From assembly GCA_023432235.1 (NCBI GenBank), contig JAEYUX010000122.1:1-21236 (forward strand): 21,236 bases of DNA. The letters run 5' to 3'. The stretch's first letter is position 1, and each line of letters starts with the position of its first letter. Made by a program: the position numbers and the translations under genes. The DNA comes from Actinomycetes bacterium (GTDB taxonomy: Bacteria > Actinomycetota > Actinomycetes > Actinomycetales > Demequinaceae). The notes under the pieces were generated by a model. That model was not told where the DNA came from and did not search any database. It worked only from the letters and a program-made list of their open reading frames with translations. Of this stretch, positions 6,428 to 13,287 are shown one piece after another.

Positions 6428-8737
6428 ATGACTGACGCCCCCGTCGCCGCCCCTGACCACCACCTCGACACCGTTGAGCGCGCAGCCGCGACGTCGGACC
6501 AAGAAATGCCGTACGCAGAACTTGGTCTCAAAGCGGATGAGTACGAGCGCATCGTCAGTTTGCTCGGCCGGCGCCCCACGGCAGCCGAACTCGCGATGTA
6601 CTCCGTCATGTGGTCCGAGCACTGCTCGTACAAGTCTTCCAAGGTGCACCTGCGTCAGTTCGGTTCAAAGACCACCGACGACATGAAGAAGCGCCTCATG
6701 GTGGGCATGGGCGAGAACGCTGGTGTCGTCGACATTGGTGATGGCTGGGCCGTCACCTTCAAGATCGAATCCCACAACCACCCCTCTTATGTGGAGCCCT
6801 ACCAGGGAGCTGCCACCGGCGTCGGCGGCATTGTGCGCGACATTCTTGCAATGGGTGCGCGCCCGGTTGCCGTCATGGACGAGCTTCGCTTTGGCGAGAT
6901 CGACCACCCCGACACGGCCCGCGTTGTCCACGGCGTGGTCTCCGGTGTTGGCGGTTACGGCAACTCGCTCGGACTGCCGAATGTGGGTGGTGGCTCGACC
7001 TTTGACCCCTCGTACCAGGGCAACCCGCTCGTCAACGCGCTTTGCGTTGGCGTGATGAAGCATGAGCAGATCCACCTCGCGACGGCCGCTGGCGTTGGTA
7101 ACAAGGTGGTGCTCTTTGGTGCGCGCACCGGCGGCGACGGTATTGGCGGCGCGTCGATCCTCGCCTCGGAGACCTTTGAGGACGGCGTTCCTGCGAAGCG
7201 TCCGTCGGTGCAGGTGGGTGACCCCTTCATGGAGAAGGTGCTCATCGAATGCTGCCTTGAGCTCTTCGCGGCCGACGTTGTCGAAGGCATTCAGGACCTC
7301 GGCGCTGCAGGTATCTCATGTGCAACGAGCGAGCTCGCCTCGAACGGTTCGGGCGGGATGCACGTGTGGCTCGATGACGTGCTGCTGCGGGACCCGACTC
7401 TCAACGCGGGCGAGATTCTCATGTCCGAGTCACAAGAGCGCATGATGGCCGTGGTCAAGCCCGAGAAGCTCGACACGTTCCTCGAGATCACTGCTAAGTG
7501 GGAGATCGAGAGTGCCGTGGTGGGAGAGGTGAACGACTCCGGCCGCCTCACCATCGATCATCACGGTCAGCGCATCGTTGATGTCGACCCGCGCACTGTT
7601 GCGCACGACGGCCCCGTGTACGAGCGCCCCTACGCGCGCCCGGCGTGGATGGACGGATTGCAGCAGCCGGCCGCCCTCAAGCTTCCTGCAGACGGCGCCG
7701 CGCTGGCGGAGCAGACCCGCCGCCTCATGACGTGGCCCGCGATCGCCTCGAAGGCGTGGATCACCGATCAGTACGACCGTTACGTCCAGGGCAACACTGC
7801 GATGGCTCGCCCCGATGTGGTGGGCGTGGTGCGTGTGGACGAGGAGACCGGCCGCGGCGTTGCGATCGCCACGCGCTCGAACGACCGCTACACCAAGCTC
7901 GACCCGTACTCCGGTGCTCAGCAGTCGGTGGTCGCGGCGTACCGCGCCGTCGCCATCGCGGGGGCCGAGCCCGTCGCCGTGACGGACGGCCTCAACTTTG
8001 GTTCGCCTGAGGACCCGGACGCGATGTGGCAGTTCGCCGAGGCTGTGCGCGGTGTGGCGGACGCGTGCCTCGAGATGGGTGTTCCCGTGACGGGCGGGAA
8101 TGTCTCGCTGTACAACGGCACCGGCGAACCGGGCCGCATCGACTCCTCGATCAACCCCGCTGCGATTGTCGGCATGCTCGGCATCTTCGACGATGTTCGC
8201 CGTGCCACGCCTTCGGGTTGGCGTGAAGCGGGGCAGGCGCTCTACGTGCTCGGCACGACGGGCGCGGACCTTGCCGGTTCTGCGTTCGCGGGTTTGCAGG
8301 GGGTGATGCAGGGACTGCCGCCGGCCGTCGACTTTGCCGCCGAGAAGGTGCTCGCCGAGGTAATGGTGAGCGCGTCGCGCGATGGCCTTGTGGACGCCGC
8401 TCGCGAAGTGGGCGAAGGTGGCCTTGCCGCTGCCGTTGCTCACGGCGCGTTCCGTTTTGGTGTGGGTGCTCGCATCGTGCTCGATGAGGTAGTCGCTCGC
8501 GATGGCGTGTCCCTCGCGGAGGCCTGGTTCTCCGAGACGCAGGGCCGCGTGCTTGTCGCCCTGCCGCGCACCGAGGAGCCGCGCTGGACCGCGATGCTCG
8601 AGGCGCGCGGTGTTCCCTTTGCGCGCATCGGCACCACCACGGAGGAGCCGAGCATCGAGTTGCAGGGCGCCTTCACGGTGCCGTTGGCTGAACTTCGCGA
8701 GGTGTGGGAGTCGCAACTCCCGTCCCGCTTCGCCTAA
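6428..8737 (+). CDS. purL: Phosphoribosylformylglycinamidine synthase subunit PurL
   Basis: ATP-dependent conversion of FGAR to FGAM, step 4 of IMP synthesis, in the cytoplasm. At 769 aa it is the small PurL type that works with separate PurQ (glutaminase) and PurS subunits; neither is in this window. Visible signatures: SVMWSEHCSYKSSK with His65, KIESHNHPSYVEPYQGAATG (residues 112-131), and DLGAAGISCATSELAS in the first half. The second, AIRS-like half has VTDGLNFG and VTGGNVSLYN. The ATG at 6428 is preceded by GAGGGAT at about 7 nt. Length and all motifs are intact. It is followed by an SCP-like gene and, about 6 kb downstream, by purF and purM, with a sugar-use module in between. Confidence 0.98.
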   Translation: MTDAPVAAPDHHLDTVERAAATSDQEMPYAELGLKADEYERIVSLLGRRPTAAELAMYSVMWSEHCSYKSSKVHLRQFGSKTTDDMKKRLMVGMGENAGVVDIGDGWAVTFKIESHNHPSYVEPYQGAATGVGGIVRDILAMGARPVAVMDELRFGEIDHPDTARVVHGVVSGVGGYGNSLGLPNVGGGSTFDPSYQGNPLVNALCVGVMKHEQIHLATAAGVGNKVVLFGARTGGDGIGGASILASETFEDGVPAKRPSVQVGDPFMEKVLIECCLELFAADVVEGIQDLGAAGISCATSELASNGSGGMHVWLDDVLLRDPTLNAGEILMSESQERMMAVVKPEKLDTFLEITAKWEIESAVVGEVNDSGRLTIDHHGQRIVDVDPRTVAHDGPVYERPYARPAWMDGLQQPAALKLPADGAALAEQTRRLMTWPAIASKAWITDQYDRYVQGNTAMARPDVVGVVRVDEETGRGVAIATRSNDRYTKLDPYSGAQQSVVAAYRAVAIAGAEPVAVTDGLNFGSPEDPDAMWQFAEAVRGVADACLEMGVPVTGGNVSLYNGTGEPGRIDSSINPAAIVGMLGIFDDVRRATPSGWREAGQALYVLGTTGADLAGSAFAGLQGVMQGLPPAVDFAAEKVLAEVMVSASRDGLVDAAREVGEGGLAAAVAHGAFRFGVGARIVLDEVVARDGVSLAEAWFSETQGRVLVALPRTEEPRWTAMLEARGVPFARIGTTTEEPSIELQGAFTVPLAELREVWESQLPSRFA

Positions 8738-8764
8738 CCCACGCCCCGCCCCCGCCCCGCCCAT

Positions 8765-8825
8765 CGTTTGCGGTGAGTTGTTGGTGCTTTAGGCACCTCC
8801 CGAGGCCGTTCGCGGTGAGTTGTTG
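8765..8825 (+). repeat. Direct repeat cgttYgcggtgagttgttg, two copies 42 bp apart
   Basis: Copies at 8765-8783 and 8807-8825 match in 18 of 19 positions, with starts 42 bp apart, in the 105-bp gap between purL and the SCP-like gene. The second copy lies just before the TAATGT of the SCP-like gene. It could be a binding-site pair, a duplicated promoter segment or a copy of a dispersed intergenic repeat; the window contains no third copy that I could see. Confidence 0.7.
8783..8797 (+). terminator. Small hairpin GGTGC-TTTAG-GCACC after purL
   Basis: A perfect 5-bp stem with a 5-nt loop about 45 bp after the purL stop, lying between the two direct repeats. There is no T-tract, so it would be at most a weak terminator. 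Confidence 0.3.
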
Positions 8826-8829
8826 AGGG

Positions 8830-8835
8830 TAATGT
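8830..8835 (+). promoter_or_regulatory. Candidate -10 element TAATGT for a leaderless SCP-like mRNA
   Basis: TAATGT fits TANNNT and ends 7 nt before the ATG at 8843. The nearest GAGGG is 13 nt from the ATG and so is a poor ribosome binding site, which favours leaderless initiation. Confidence 0.45.
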
Positions 8836-8842
8836 CCGATCC

Positions 8843-9208
8843 ATGGCGAAACGCGTACCCACGGCGGCGGGCTTGACTGCGCTCGCCGAGTGGCGGGCCG
8901 GAACTACCGACCGCACCGCGCTCGCCACTGCGGTCCGCTTCACGCTCGCTCAACTCGAAGCGAGTGCGCCCGGACGCTCCGTTGAAGTGCGCGTGCCGCC
9001 ATTCGGCGCCGTCCAGATCCTCGAAGGCACCAGCCACCGCCGCGGCACGCCTCCCGCCGTCATCGAGATGGACGCACACACATGGCTTGAGCTTGCGACG
9101 GGCGTCGTCTCGTGGGCCGACGCTGTGGCCGCCGCCCGCGTCGTCGCGTCCGGAGAGCGAGCGAACCTCGCGTCGCTCCTGCCGCTCGTGGACACACCCA
9201 CGCCGTAA
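8843..9208 (+). CDS. Bacterial SCP (sterol carrier protein-like) ortholog, small actinobacterial protein
   Basis: A 121-aa soluble protein resembling the bacterial SCP-ortholog family (SCP-2-like fold), for which a lipid- or small-molecule-binding role is presumed but no reaction is known. The central pattern RSVEVRVPPFGAVQIL followed by PPAVIEMDAHTWLELATG and an Ala-rich end with VVASGERANLASLLPL matches that family. There is no signal peptide or membrane helix. ATG 8843 starts the conserved domain with a normal short N-terminus. From memory, relatives often lie beside pur genes in Actinobacteria, which agrees with its place after purL. It probably has its own leaderless promoter. Family assignment is by eye. 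Confidence 0.8.
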   Translation: MAKRVPTAAGLTALAEWRAGTTDRTALATAVRFTLAQLEASAPGRSVEVRVPPFGAVQILEGTSHRRGTPPAVIEMDAHTWLELATGVVSWADAVAAARVVASGERANLASLLPLVDTPTP

Positions 9209-9240
9209 GTTTCGCGACGATGGCAGGCTTTGTGCCACGA

Positions 9241-9256
9241 TGGGAGAGCGCTCCCA
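9241..9256. promoter_or_regulatory. CebR/CelR-like box TGGGAG-AGCG-CTCCCA upstream of GH6
   Basis: Perfect 6-bp arms TGGGAG and CTCCCA separated by 4 bp, 23 bp before the GH6 start codon. The known operator of CebR/CelR, the cellulose-responsive LacI-family repressors of Streptomyces and Thermobifida, is TGGGAGCGCTCCCA with a 2-bp centre. This site is that sequence with AG inserted after the left arm. Its placement before a cellulase gene supports the functional reading; the altered spacing makes it uncertain. A possible -10, CAGGCT, lies at 9224-9229. Confidence 0.65.
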
Positions 9257-9278
9257 CGCGCTGAGCCAAAGGAGTCTC

Positions 9279-10307
9279 ATGCGTCGTCCCCTCGCCGTCG
9301 TTGCCGCGGCAACCGTCGCTGCCCTGTTTGCCGCATCGTGCACCTCGTCCACCGACACCTCACCCAGCCCCGCCGTCGAAACGGCGACAACCGCCCCCGC
9401 GCCAAGTACAGCGTCGGCCGCACCGCCGGTGGACCCAAATGACCCAACCGGTGGGCTCAGTGCATTCTTTGACCCCGGTTCAAGCGCCGACGCTCAGGTG
9501 CTTCTCCTTCGCGACAAGGGCCGGACGGAAGAGGCGGACCTCATTCAGCGCATTGCCGATCAACCCATCGGCGTGTGGCTTGGCAACTGGACCACGGACC
9601 CCACCACCACTGTTGGGTCGATCTCGCAGCGCGCGCTCAAGGCAGAGCAGATCGCGGTCTTTGTGGTCTACAACGTCCCGGGCCGAGACTGCGGACTGTA
9701 TAGCGCGGGTGGCCTTTCGGAGGAGTACTACCTCACCTGGGTTCAAAAGGTGGCCGACGGCGTGACGCCCGGATCGGTTGTGTGGTTCATTCTTGAGCCC
9801 GACGCCCTGCCCCAGCTGGGCGACTGCGACGGCCAAGGCGACCGCGTTGGACTTATCGCGAGCGCTGCGGAGATCCTCGACGAAGCGGGCGGCACGGTCT
9901 TTCTCGACGTGGGCCACTCGAACTGGAAGTCCGCTGAGGTGATGGCAGAGCGCATCGCACTCGTCGGCACCGACCACGTGGCAGGCTTCTCGACGAACAC
10001 GTCGAACTACAACGCGACTGATGACGAACTCGAGTGGGCGACAGAACTCAATGCACTGACCGGCCTGCCCTTCATTACCGACACGTCGCGTAGCGGCAAC
10101 GGAGCCACCGAGGACGGCCAATGGTGCAACCCGCGCGGCCGCGCATTGGGCGAGAACCCTGAGGTATTTGGCCCACCCGGACCACTGCTCGCGTATGTGT
10201 GGGCGAAGGTGCCGGGCGAGTCGGATGGCGAGTGCAACGGGGGTCCCGCCGCGGGGAAGTGGTGGAACGAGATCGCCGTCGAGCTCGCGCGCAACGCCCA
10301 GGAGTAG
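9279..10307 (+). CDS. Glycoside hydrolase family 6 beta-1,4-glucanase, exported (possible lipoprotein)
   Basis: An inverting enzyme that cleaves beta-1,4-glucan outside the membrane; endoglucanase and cellobiohydrolase modes share this fold. The 342-aa protein has an export signal (MRRP, then a hydrophobic run) ending AASC with Cys21, a possible but non-ideal lipobox, then a Ser/Thr/Ala/Pro-rich linker to about residue 55. The GH6 domain is canonical: VVYNVPGRDC (Asp137), ILEPDALPQL (proton donor Asp175), VFLDVGHSNW, GFSTNTSNYN, FITDTSRSGNG, WCNPRGRALG and WAKVPGESDGEC (Glu314, Asp316). No carbohydrate-binding module is present. ATG 9279 follows AAAGGAG at 5-6 nt; the longer upstream open frame overlaps the SCP-like gene. 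It has its own CebR-like box and is followed by an importer locus. Confidence 0.96.
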   Translation: MRRPLAVVAAATVAALFAASCTSSTDTSPSPAVETATTAPAPSTASAAPPVDPNDPTGGLSAFFDPGSSADAQVLLLRDKGRTEEADLIQRIADQPIGVWLGNWTTDPTTTVGSISQRALKAEQIAVFVVYNVPGRDCGLYSAGGLSEEYYLTWVQKVADGVTPGSVVWFILEPDALPQLGDCDGQGDRVGLIASAAEILDEAGGTVFLDVGHSNWKSAEVMAERIALVGTDHVAGFSTNTSNYNATDDELEWATELNALTGLPFITDTSRSGNGATEDGQWCNPRGRALGENPEVFGPPGPLLAYVWAKVPGESDGECNGGPAAGKWWNEIAVELARNAQE

Positions 10308-10526
10308 GTGAGCCGAAGCGTACGCCTTAGCTTCATTTCGCCGACGCTGTGGCGGAGTCGAGTGTCGATTTGTCCGTTGTCAACGCTACGCATTTTGGGC
10401 GGCGAGAACGGCTCGGATGGCGGATGCGCTGAGCTGCCGGTTGGACGCACTTTCGCGTCGTTTGACCTGATCAATGCCAGGGCGCCTCATGTTTTTGGTG
10501 TCGTTTACAACAATCTCAGAAACGCA

Positions 10527-10540
10527 TGCAACCGATTGCA
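10527..10540. promoter_or_regulatory. LacI-family operator candidate TGCAACCGATTGCA
   Basis: A 14-bp imperfect palindrome (TGCAA...TTGCA, 12 of 14 positions symmetric) with the central CG step typical of LacI/GalR operators. It lies about 210 bp before the binding-protein start codon and 10 bp from a second candidate site. Confidence 0.6.
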
Positions 10541-10550
10541 TTCTGGTAAC

Positions 10551-10562
10551 GATAACGTTTTC
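10551..10562. promoter_or_regulatory. Second LacI-type operator candidate GATAACGTTTTC
   Basis: A 12-bp palindrome with 10 symmetric positions around a central CG. Its centre is 23 bp from that of the neighbouring 14-bp site, about two helical turns, so repressors could bind on one face of the DNA. Confidence 0.45.
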
Positions 10563-10748
10563 TGCTGCGGTAACTGCGCGAAACCTGTCCGCAGGGTTTG
10601 CCACCACCTAGTGCCCTGCTTAGTGTGAACAGCAAGTCGCACGCATTCGCCCAGCACATGCCGGGTTACGCGGCTCGGCCAGCCGGGCATCTCCCGCCCG
10701 CTGGCCAACGCAAGTAGGACTACTCAAGGACGAGGAGGCATCAAGCCT

Positions 10749-12122
10749 ATGAAGCGACGCATGATCATGCCGGTCGCTATCGCTGCGGCATCCGGCCTGT
10801 TGTTGGCTGGTTGCTCATCGAGCGATGACACTGACAACACCGCAACCGGAGGAACGTCAGGTGGCGGCGACGCTATGCCCGCAGGTTGCGAGGCATACGA
10901 GGTCTACGGCACCCACGAGGGCGCCGCGGTTGAGCTCTACGGCACGATCTCGGGTGTCGAAGCCGAGCAGTTGACGCAGTCCGTTGCGAAGTTCGAAGAA
11001 TGCACGGGCATCGACGTCACCTACAACGGTTCCGACGAGTTCGAGACTGAGATCAACATTCGCGTCGAGGGCGGTAACGCTCCCGACCTCGCGATCATCC
11101 CGCAGCCTGGTCTTCTCCAGCGCGTTGTGGGAACTGGCGCGGTGGTCCCGGCTCCTGAGAGTGTCGAGGCCAACGTGAACGAGTTCTGGTCCGAGGACTG
11201 GAAGAAGTACGGCACCGTGGGCGAGACGTTCTATGCGGCACCGCTGATGGCGTCCGTCAAGGGATGGGTGTGGTACTCGCCCGCCGAGTTCGCCGAGAAG
11301 GGCTACGAGGTTCCCACGACGTGGGATGGCCTCCTCGAGCTGACCGAGCAGATGGCTGCTAACCCTGGCGCCGGACCGAACTACGCACCGTGGTGCATCG
11401 GTTTCGAGTCGGGCACGGCGACCGGCTGGCCGGGAACTGACTGGATCGAGGACATCGTCCTGCGTCAGCAGGGACCCGAGGCCTACGACGCGTGGGTTGC
11501 GGGTGACCTCGACTTCACCTCTCCTGAAATCACGGAGGCCTTCGAGGCGTTCGGCGAGATCGCTCTGAACGCCAACTACGTCAACGGTGGTCTTGGTGAC
11601 TCGGCGTCGATCGTCGACACCGCCTTCCAGGAGGCTGGCCTGCCGATCCTCGACAACAGCTGCTCCTTGCACCACCAGGCTTCGTTCTACGAGGCACAGT
11701 GGCCTGAGGGCACCAACGTTGACCCCGAGGGTGACGTGTGGGCATTCCTGACGCCCAAGATCAACGAGTCCGACGGTGACGCTGTCACGGGTGGTGGCGA
11801 GTTTGTGGCCGCCTTCAACACCAACGACGCGACGGTTGCTCTCCAGACCTTCCTGTCCTCGGACACGTGGGCCAACGAGCGCGTCTCCATCGGTGGCGTT
11901 ATCTCCGCCAACAAGGGCCTCGACCCCGCCAACGCCTCCAGCCCCATCGGCCAGGCATCGATCGAGATCCTGCAGGGTGAGGACACGGTATTCCGTTTCG
12001 ACGCCTCCGACCTCATGCCTGCACAGGTGGGCGCCTCGGCGTTCTGGACCGGTATGAACGACTACGTGAGCGGCAAGCCGCTTGCCACCGTTCTTACTGA
12101 CATCGAGAACGCTTGGCCGTAA
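10749..12122 (+). CDS. AglE-like alpha-glucoside ABC transporter substrate-binding lipoprotein
   Basis: Extracellular solute-binding lipoprotein (457 aa) that captures a sugar for the two permeases encoded next. The signal peptide ends in a good lipobox LLLAGC (Cys22), followed by a Ser/Asp/Thr/Gly-rich tether to about residue 43. The family-1 binding fold shows ELYGTISGVEAEQL near the start, GNAPDLAIIPQPG, and then a stretch very like rhizobial AglE: CIGFESGTATGWPGTDWIED and later SCSLHHQASFYEAQWPEG. ATG 10749 follows AGGAGG at about 10 nt. AglE homologs bind trehalose, sucrose or maltose; specificity here is unproven, and the nearby cellulase leaves beta-glucosides possible. A strong hairpin follows the gene, probably keeping its transcript above that of the permeases. 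Confidence 0.92.
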   Translation: MKRRMIMPVAIAAASGLLLAGCSSSDDTDNTATGGTSGGGDAMPAGCEAYEVYGTHEGAAVELYGTISGVEAEQLTQSVAKFEECTGIDVTYNGSDEFETEINIRVEGGNAPDLAIIPQPGLLQRVVGTGAVVPAPESVEANVNEFWSEDWKKYGTVGETFYAAPLMASVKGWVWYSPAEFAEKGYEVPTTWDGLLELTEQMAANPGAGPNYAPWCIGFESGTATGWPGTDWIEDIVLRQQGPEAYDAWVAGDLDFTSPEITEAFEAFGEIALNANYVNGGLGDSASIVDTAFQEAGLPILDNSCSLHHQASFYEAQWPEGTNVDPEGDVWAFLTPKINESDGDAVTGGGEFVAAFNTNDATVALQTFLSSDTWANERVSIGGVISANKGLDPANASSPIGQASIEILQGEDTVFRFDASDLMPAQVGASAFWTGMNDYVSGKPLATVLTDIENAWP

Positions 12123-12142
12123 GGTCAATGTAGGTCAGTAAG

Positions 12143-12179
12143 CCGACGGGCCCCGCGCTCAGCCGCGGGGCCCGGTCGG
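12143..12179 (+). terminator. Large intercistronic hairpin (attenuator or mRNA stabiliser)
   Basis: A perfect 10-bp GC stem (12148-12157 with 12164-12173, loop CTCAGC) is extended by five further pairs, CCGAC with GTCGG, across one bulged G. No T-tract follows. It sits between the binding-protein stop and the first permease gene, the place where sugar importers commonly carry a hairpin that gives more binding protein than permease. Confidence 0.85.
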
Positions 12180-12213
12180 TGTCTCCTGCCGCATGAGGTG
12201 AAAGGAATCGACG

Positions 12214-13287
12214 ATGACGTCGACTGAGGTGCCCCTATCCTTGTCGCGAGGGCTGCCGATGGCAGGACTCGACGGTTCGTTCTGGTCAACACAAGGCAAC
12301 AATCTTCTTCTCGCCGCGGTCGCGATCGTGGCGTTTCTTATCGTCGTGGCGCTTGTCATGTTTGGCGCCGACCTTGTTCGCGGTGTGATTCGCGACAAGG
12401 TCCAACTGGTGGTCCTGATCTCGCCAGTCCTCATCCTCTTGACGGTGGGACTCATCTGGCCGGCGATCGGCACGATTTGGCTGTCCCTCAACGAGGTCGT
12501 CAAGGAACCAGATCCGGTCACTGGTATCTACACAACGGTCAACCAATTCACCGGCTTCGATAACTACGTATTTGCGTTCACTGACCCCACCACCTTCCGT
12601 TCAGTGATCAACACGGTGGCGTGGATGGTCCTCGTCCCCGCCCTCTCAACCGGCATCGGCTTGGCCTACGCCGTCTTCATCGACAGGGCCAAGGGTGAGC
12701 GCGTCCTCAAGTCGTTGGTGTTCATGCCGATGGCGATCTCGTTCGTGGGTGCCTCGGTTATCTGGGGCTCCGTGATGTACGACTACAACCAGGTCGGCAA
12801 GCAGACAGGCATGCTCAATGCCCTGCTTTCCACGCTTGGTATGGATCCAGTCAACTTCCTCACGAACTCGCCGTGGAACACGTTCTTCCTCATCATCATC
12901 CTCGTGTGGATTCAGACAGGGTTTGCCATGGTGATCCTGTCCGCGGCCATCAAGGGTGTGCCGGCAGAAATGAATGAGGCGGCCTCACTCGACGGGGCGA
13001 ACTCGTGGCAACGGTTCTGGTCGATCACCGTGCCATCAATCCGCTCGACGATCGTGGTGGTGCTGACCACCATCACCATCGCGTCGCTCAAGGTCTACGA
13101 CATTGTGCGAACGGTCACGCAGGGCCGCGACAACACGGACATCGTGGCAAACAAGATGTATGTCCTGAGCTTCGTTGAGGCTCGCGAGCCTCTCGGTGCC
13201 GCGCTCGCGGTCATTCTCTTCTTGTTTGTCATCCCGATCGTCATCTACAACGTTCGATCGCTCAAGAAAGTGAAGGAGACGCGCTGA
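12214..13287 (+). CDS. AglF-like sugar ABC transporter permease (MalF family)
   Basis: Inner-membrane permease of 357 aa, one of two channel-forming subunits. An N-terminal helix (about residues 31-52) comes before a second (63-90), followed by a periplasmic loop that includes the motif QFTGFDNYVF, then the transport core. The EAA loop that docks the ATPase is EAASLDGANSWQRFWSITVP (255-274). A C-terminal helix ends in a basic tail. The ATG at 12214 is preceded by AAAGGA at about 7 nt. The stop overlaps the next start by one base (TGATG), giving translational coupling. The closest family I recognise is AglF of alpha-glucoside systems. No ATPase gene follows, so a shared MsiK-type ATPase elsewhere is likely. 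Confidence 0.93.
   Translation: MTSTEVPLSLSRGLPMAGLDGSFWSTQGNNLLLAAVAIVAFLIVVALVMFGADLVRGVIRDKVQLVVLISPVLILLTVGLIWPAIGTIWLSLNEVVKEPDPVTGIYTTVNQFTGFDNYVFAFTDPTTFRSVINTVAWMVLVPALSTGIGLAYAVFIDRAKGERVLKSLVFMPMAISFVGASVIWGSVMYDYNQVGKQTGMLNALLSTLGMDPVNFLTNSPWNTFFLIIILVWIQTGFAMVILSAAIKGVPAEMNEAASLDGANSWQRFWSITVPSIRSTIVVVLTTITIASLKVYDIVRTVTQGRDNTDIVANKMYVLSFVEAREPLGAALAVILFLFVIPIVIYNVRSLKKVKETR

Larger units (their letters stand above)
10308..10748. other. 441-bp non-coding regulatory region before the importer operon
   Basis: No supported gene. Base composition is less GC-rich and open frames here lack ribosome sites and recognisable families. It holds two LacI-type operator candidates (10527-10540 and 10551-10562) and AT-richer segments suited to a promoter, though no clean -35/-10 pair could be chosen. 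The stretch from about 10563 to 10748 forms a long leader and ends with AGGAGG 10 nt before the binding-protein ATG. No convincing terminator for the GH6 gene was found. Confidence 0.6.

Noticed and set aside
7430..8764. Long minus-strand open frame (444 codons) opposite purL.
   Set aside because: A shadow of GC-rich codon use in purL; no family motif and no ribosome site.
8964..10307. Long upstream extension of the GH6 frame.
   Set aside because: The first 105 codons overlap the SCP-like gene in another frame, and the signal peptide with AAAGGAG fixes the start at 9279.
10386..10490. Minus-strand 34-codon frame starting MRRPGIDQVKRRESASNRQL, superficially like the N-terminus of a ROK or LacI regulator fragment.
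   Set aside because: It ends after 34 codons, continues in no other frame with family similarity, has no clear ribosome site and lies in a regulatory gap. The resemblance is too short to call a pseudogene.
10857..12128. Long minus-strand open frame (423 codons) opposite the AglE-like gene.
   Set aside because: A mirror of the real gene's codon bias, with low-complexity Arg/Val/Gly composition and no domain.
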